Shown: piece by piece, positions 62,142 through 64,000 of the stretch
How positions within the stretch are numbered: position 1 is the first letter of the stretch
Layout: the number at the start of each line of letters is the position of its first letter
Assembly: GCA_016860845.1 (NCBI GenBank)
Contig: BOKF01000030.1
Coordinates: 48,073-112,072 of the forward strand
DNA length: 64,000 nucleotides
From: Chloroflexota bacterium
Lineage (GTDB): Bacteria; Chloroflexota; Anaerolineae; 4572-78; J111
Direction of reading: 5' to 3'
The notes under the pieces: model-generated
What the model was told of the DNA's origin: nothing
Database searches by the model: none
The model's input: the letters and a program-made list of their open reading frames with translations, nothing else
Position numbers and translations under genes: made by a program

Positions 62142-64000
62142 CTACTCCTCTTTCCTCAGGGTTACCTCCAGCACATATACCCCGGTACTGCCTTGGTCAT
62201 TGTCGGGACAGCACCGGCCTGCGCCAATCCAGTACAAACCCGGATCAACCAGGGCAACATCATAGAGCACCGAGTCTTTGATGACGGCCCGTTCGATGTC
62301 GTCGTGTTCGGCGATGAGCCGGAAGCCTGCATCGAAGAGCATCAGGTAGGGGTCCAGTTCGCTGTTTTCGGCAGCCGAAAGGGTGATCGTGACCCGGCTG
62401 CTGGAGGCGATTTCCAGTTTCCACGGATCACCGAGGGCGCTGCGCACGTTACCCGTAACAGGCAAACCTGGCTCAATCAGCGGCGTCTGAGCGGTCAGGG
62501 CCTCGCATGCAGTGGCAGCGACTTCAGCCAATTCTTTGGACGTTTGCAGACGACAAATCGCAAGGTGGAGCGCACCCGAATTGATTTCCCGGGCAATCGC
62601 CTGGGCTTCTTCAAGCGTGGCCACTGCGCCAGCAGTCTGGCCAGCCCGAACCTGCTCATTGACCTGGGCAATCAGAACGGCCGCAGCAATCTCTTTGGCT
62701 TCTTGTACCGGCTTAATGTCCAGTGATGGGTCCAGAATAAGAGCCTCGGCGAATATTGCCAGCGCCTCATGCACTTTGCCCTGGCCAGCCAGTTCCCGCC
62801 CGTGCGTTACCAGCAGCCCGGCCAGCTCTGGCTTCGAGCGGGTTTCAGGCTTCAGAGAGAGGGTGTAGCTGCCCGCGCTGCCATCCGGCCCAAAGGCAAC
62901 GACGGTGTAAACGCCTGTTTCATACAAAGCCAGGTCACCGAGGCGCGCCGTGCCGCCACCTCCGCTGCTGTCATCCCTGGCCAATACGCTGCCATCCGGT
63001 CCGACCAGGGTCAGATAGGCGTCGAGTTGACCCTGGGACCGGTTCATGGCTATGGTGACAACCTGTAAGGCAGGGTTCTTAAAGGTCCACAGGTCGCCAC
63101 TGCCTGCGCTTAGCGTGCCGGTGACACTCTGGCCGAAGGCCAGCGGCCGGGCCAACTCACCGGCGCGGCCACAGGCTGGTTCGACCATCTCGGCCAGCCC
63201 GGCAATCGAGCGGCGCCCACAGAGGCTGAAGTTGAGGTAGGCGTCATCCGTCGCTACTACCAGCGTCACGGCGCGTTGGCAGAGGTCCGGCACCGCCGGG
63301 GTCAGGTTGTTCTGGTCACCGGCCTGCCTGCACACCTCGTGATACAAACGTGCCATCTGCAACGGCTGGCGACCCTCCAACGTCGGATCAAGCTCCCTGG
63401 CCCGGCGCAAGACCGCCAGCGCCTCATGCACCTTGCCCTGGCCAGCCAGTTCTCGCCCGTACTCCACCAGCAGGCCGGCCAGCTCCGGCTTCGAGCGGGT
63501 TTCACGCTTCAGAGAGAGGGTGTAGCTGCCCGCGCCGTCGCCTAACCCACGGCTAACGATGGTGTAGACACCAGTCTCATACAAGGCGAAGTCGCTAATG
63601 CGCGCATTACCGCTACCTCCGCTACCAACCTGAGCCAATACGCTGCCATCCGGTCCGACCAGGGTCAGATAGGCGTCGAGTTGACCCTGGGACCGGTTCA
63701 TGGCTATGGTGACAACCTGCAAGGCAGGGTTCTTAAAGGTCCACAGGTCGCCACTACCTGCGCTTAGCGTGCCGGTGACACTCTGGCCGAAGGCCAGCGG
63801 CCGGGCCAACTCACCGGCGCGGCCACAGGCAGGTTCGACCATCTCGGCCAGCCGCGCCACCGTATGCTGCCGGCAGAGGCTGAAGTTGAGGTAGGCGTCA
63901 TCCGTCGCTACTACCAGCGTCACGGCGCGTTGGCAGAGGTCCGGCACCGCCGGGGTCAGGTTGTTCTGGTCACCGGCCTGCCTGCACACCTCGTGATACA
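62142..64000 (-). CDS. PPC/TPR repeat protein, C-terminal part (gene runs off the window)
   Basis: At least 615 residues; the true start lies beyond position 64000. Alternating units of a PPC beta-sandwich (FGQSVTGTLSAGSGDLWTF ... YETGVYTIV) and a TPR-like helical hairpin (ELAGQGKVHEALAVLRRAREL). Two consecutive units of 218 residues are almost identical, also at DNA level. The third, C-terminal unit is diverged and carries CCPDN near its end. The function is unknown. It is probably a repeat scaffold that binds glycans or partner proteins, and the first visible gene of the operon ending in the STAND genes. Confidence 0.78.
   Translation of the reverse strand, partial: YHEVCRQAGDQNNLTPAVPDLCQRAVTLVVATDDAYLNFSLCRQHTVARLAEMVEPACGRAGELARPLAFGQSVTGTLSAGSGDLWTFKNPALQVVTIAMNRSQGQLDAYLTLVGPDGSVLAQVGSGGSGNARISDFALYETGVYTIVSRGLGDGAGSYTLSLKRETRSKPELAGLLVEYGRELAGQGKVHEALAVLRRARELDPTLEGRQPLQMARLYHEVCRQAGDQNNLTPAVPDLCQRAVTLVVATDDAYLNFSLCGRRSIAGLAEMVEPACGRAGELARPLAFGQSVTGTLSAGSGDLWTFKNPALQVVTIAMNRSQGQLDAYLTLVGPDGSVLARDDSSGGGGTARLGDLALYETGVYTVVAFGPDGSAGSYTLSLKPETRSKPELAGLLVTHGRELAGQGKVHEALAIFAEALILDPSLDIKPVQEAKEIAAAVLIAQVNEQVRAGQTAGAVATLEEAQAIAREINSGALHLAICRLQTSKELAEVAATACEALTAQTPLIEPGLPVTGNVRSALGDPWKLEIASSSRVTITLSAAENSELDPYLMLFDAGFRLIAEHDDIERAVIKDSVLYDVALVDPGLYWIGAGRCCPDNDQGSTGVYVLEVTLRKEE
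62758..64000. repeat. 654-bp tandem direct repeat inside the PPC/TPR gene
   Basis: Sequence at 63301 onward recurs at 63955 onward, and 63045-63300 matches 63699-63954 almost base for base. The period of 654 bp equals 218 codons. Similarity extends left to about 62758. The right end is cut by the window, so more copies may follow. Confidence 0.85.

Noticed and set aside
1..64000. CRISPR array, tRNA or rRNA genes
   Set aside because: No regularly spaced short repeats and no tRNA- or rRNA-like stretches were noticed; all repeats found are palindromic or within coding sequence.

Overview
The window looks like a chromosomal segment of a Chloroflexota bacterium (Anaerolineae-like). The taxonomic call is an inference from gene style: a binding-protein lipoprotein with a long Val/Glu/Lys linker after the lipobox, a BTAD/ATPase/TPR giant regulator, PPC-domain proteins, and CHAT, caspase-like and STAND genes on one chromosome. 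No rRNA, tRNA or CRISPR array was seen.

Left half (1-24.5 kb), metabolic. A minus-strand operon potD-potA-potB-potC followed by a LarA-like racemase runs away from a divergent ROK regulator, with back-to-back sigma70-type promoters between them. Downstream of ROK on the plus strand lie a cupin, a DUF4838-like glycosidase-fold protein, a LamG protein with an inserted seven-bladed propeller, a second LarA-like protein and a D-2-hydroxyacid dehydrogenase. This set suggests uptake and interconversion of sugar acids or 2-hydroxyacids. After a decayed transposase comes a nine-gene minus-strand operon: a secreted family 3 binding protein, two permeases, two binding-protein-fold proteins without signal peptides, a ureohydrolase, an MFS and an EamA exporter, and an M24 peptidase. 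It has no ATPase gene here. A lone flavin/F420-type LLM oxidoreductase sits inside nested inverted repeats. A complete IS5-type insertion sequence (24.7-25.6 kb) marks the border of the accessory region.

Right half (25.7-64 kb), accessory. A possible small RNA precedes a 1037-aa winged-helix/BTAD/ATPase/TPR regulator (SARP/AfsR-like). Immediately after it, and again at 45.35 kb, are 11-bp-phased TTTGTAGCCA direct repeats, each 9 bp upstream of a -10-like hexamer. This is the layout of a SARP-dependent promoter. The first promoter faces two small coupled genes, a GH13 enzyme, a subtilase, a LysM protein, a protein with a duplicated unnamed domain, a radical SAM/SPASM enzyme with a 144-aa partner, a beta-solenoid fibre-like protein and an M4/M36-type metalloprotease. 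The second faces a small beta-rich protein, a GH-A + GH5 + M23 three-domain lysin, a caspase-like protease, a helical membrane-anchored protein, a CHAT protease and an MBL-fold protein. The hydrolases have no visible signal peptides.

A convergent minus-strand operon (54.7-64 kb) encodes two STAND-type ATPases (one fused to a degenerate SIR2), a standalone SIR2 with its key residues intact, a membrane-anchored Nudix protein and PPC-domain proteins. The working hypothesis is a BTAD-controlled conflict or cell-lysis island, in which unsignalled hydrolases are released together with caspase/CHAT proteolysis and an NAD-linked STAND/SIR2/Nudix module. The individual families are known. The assembly and its regulation look new and are inferred, not shown.
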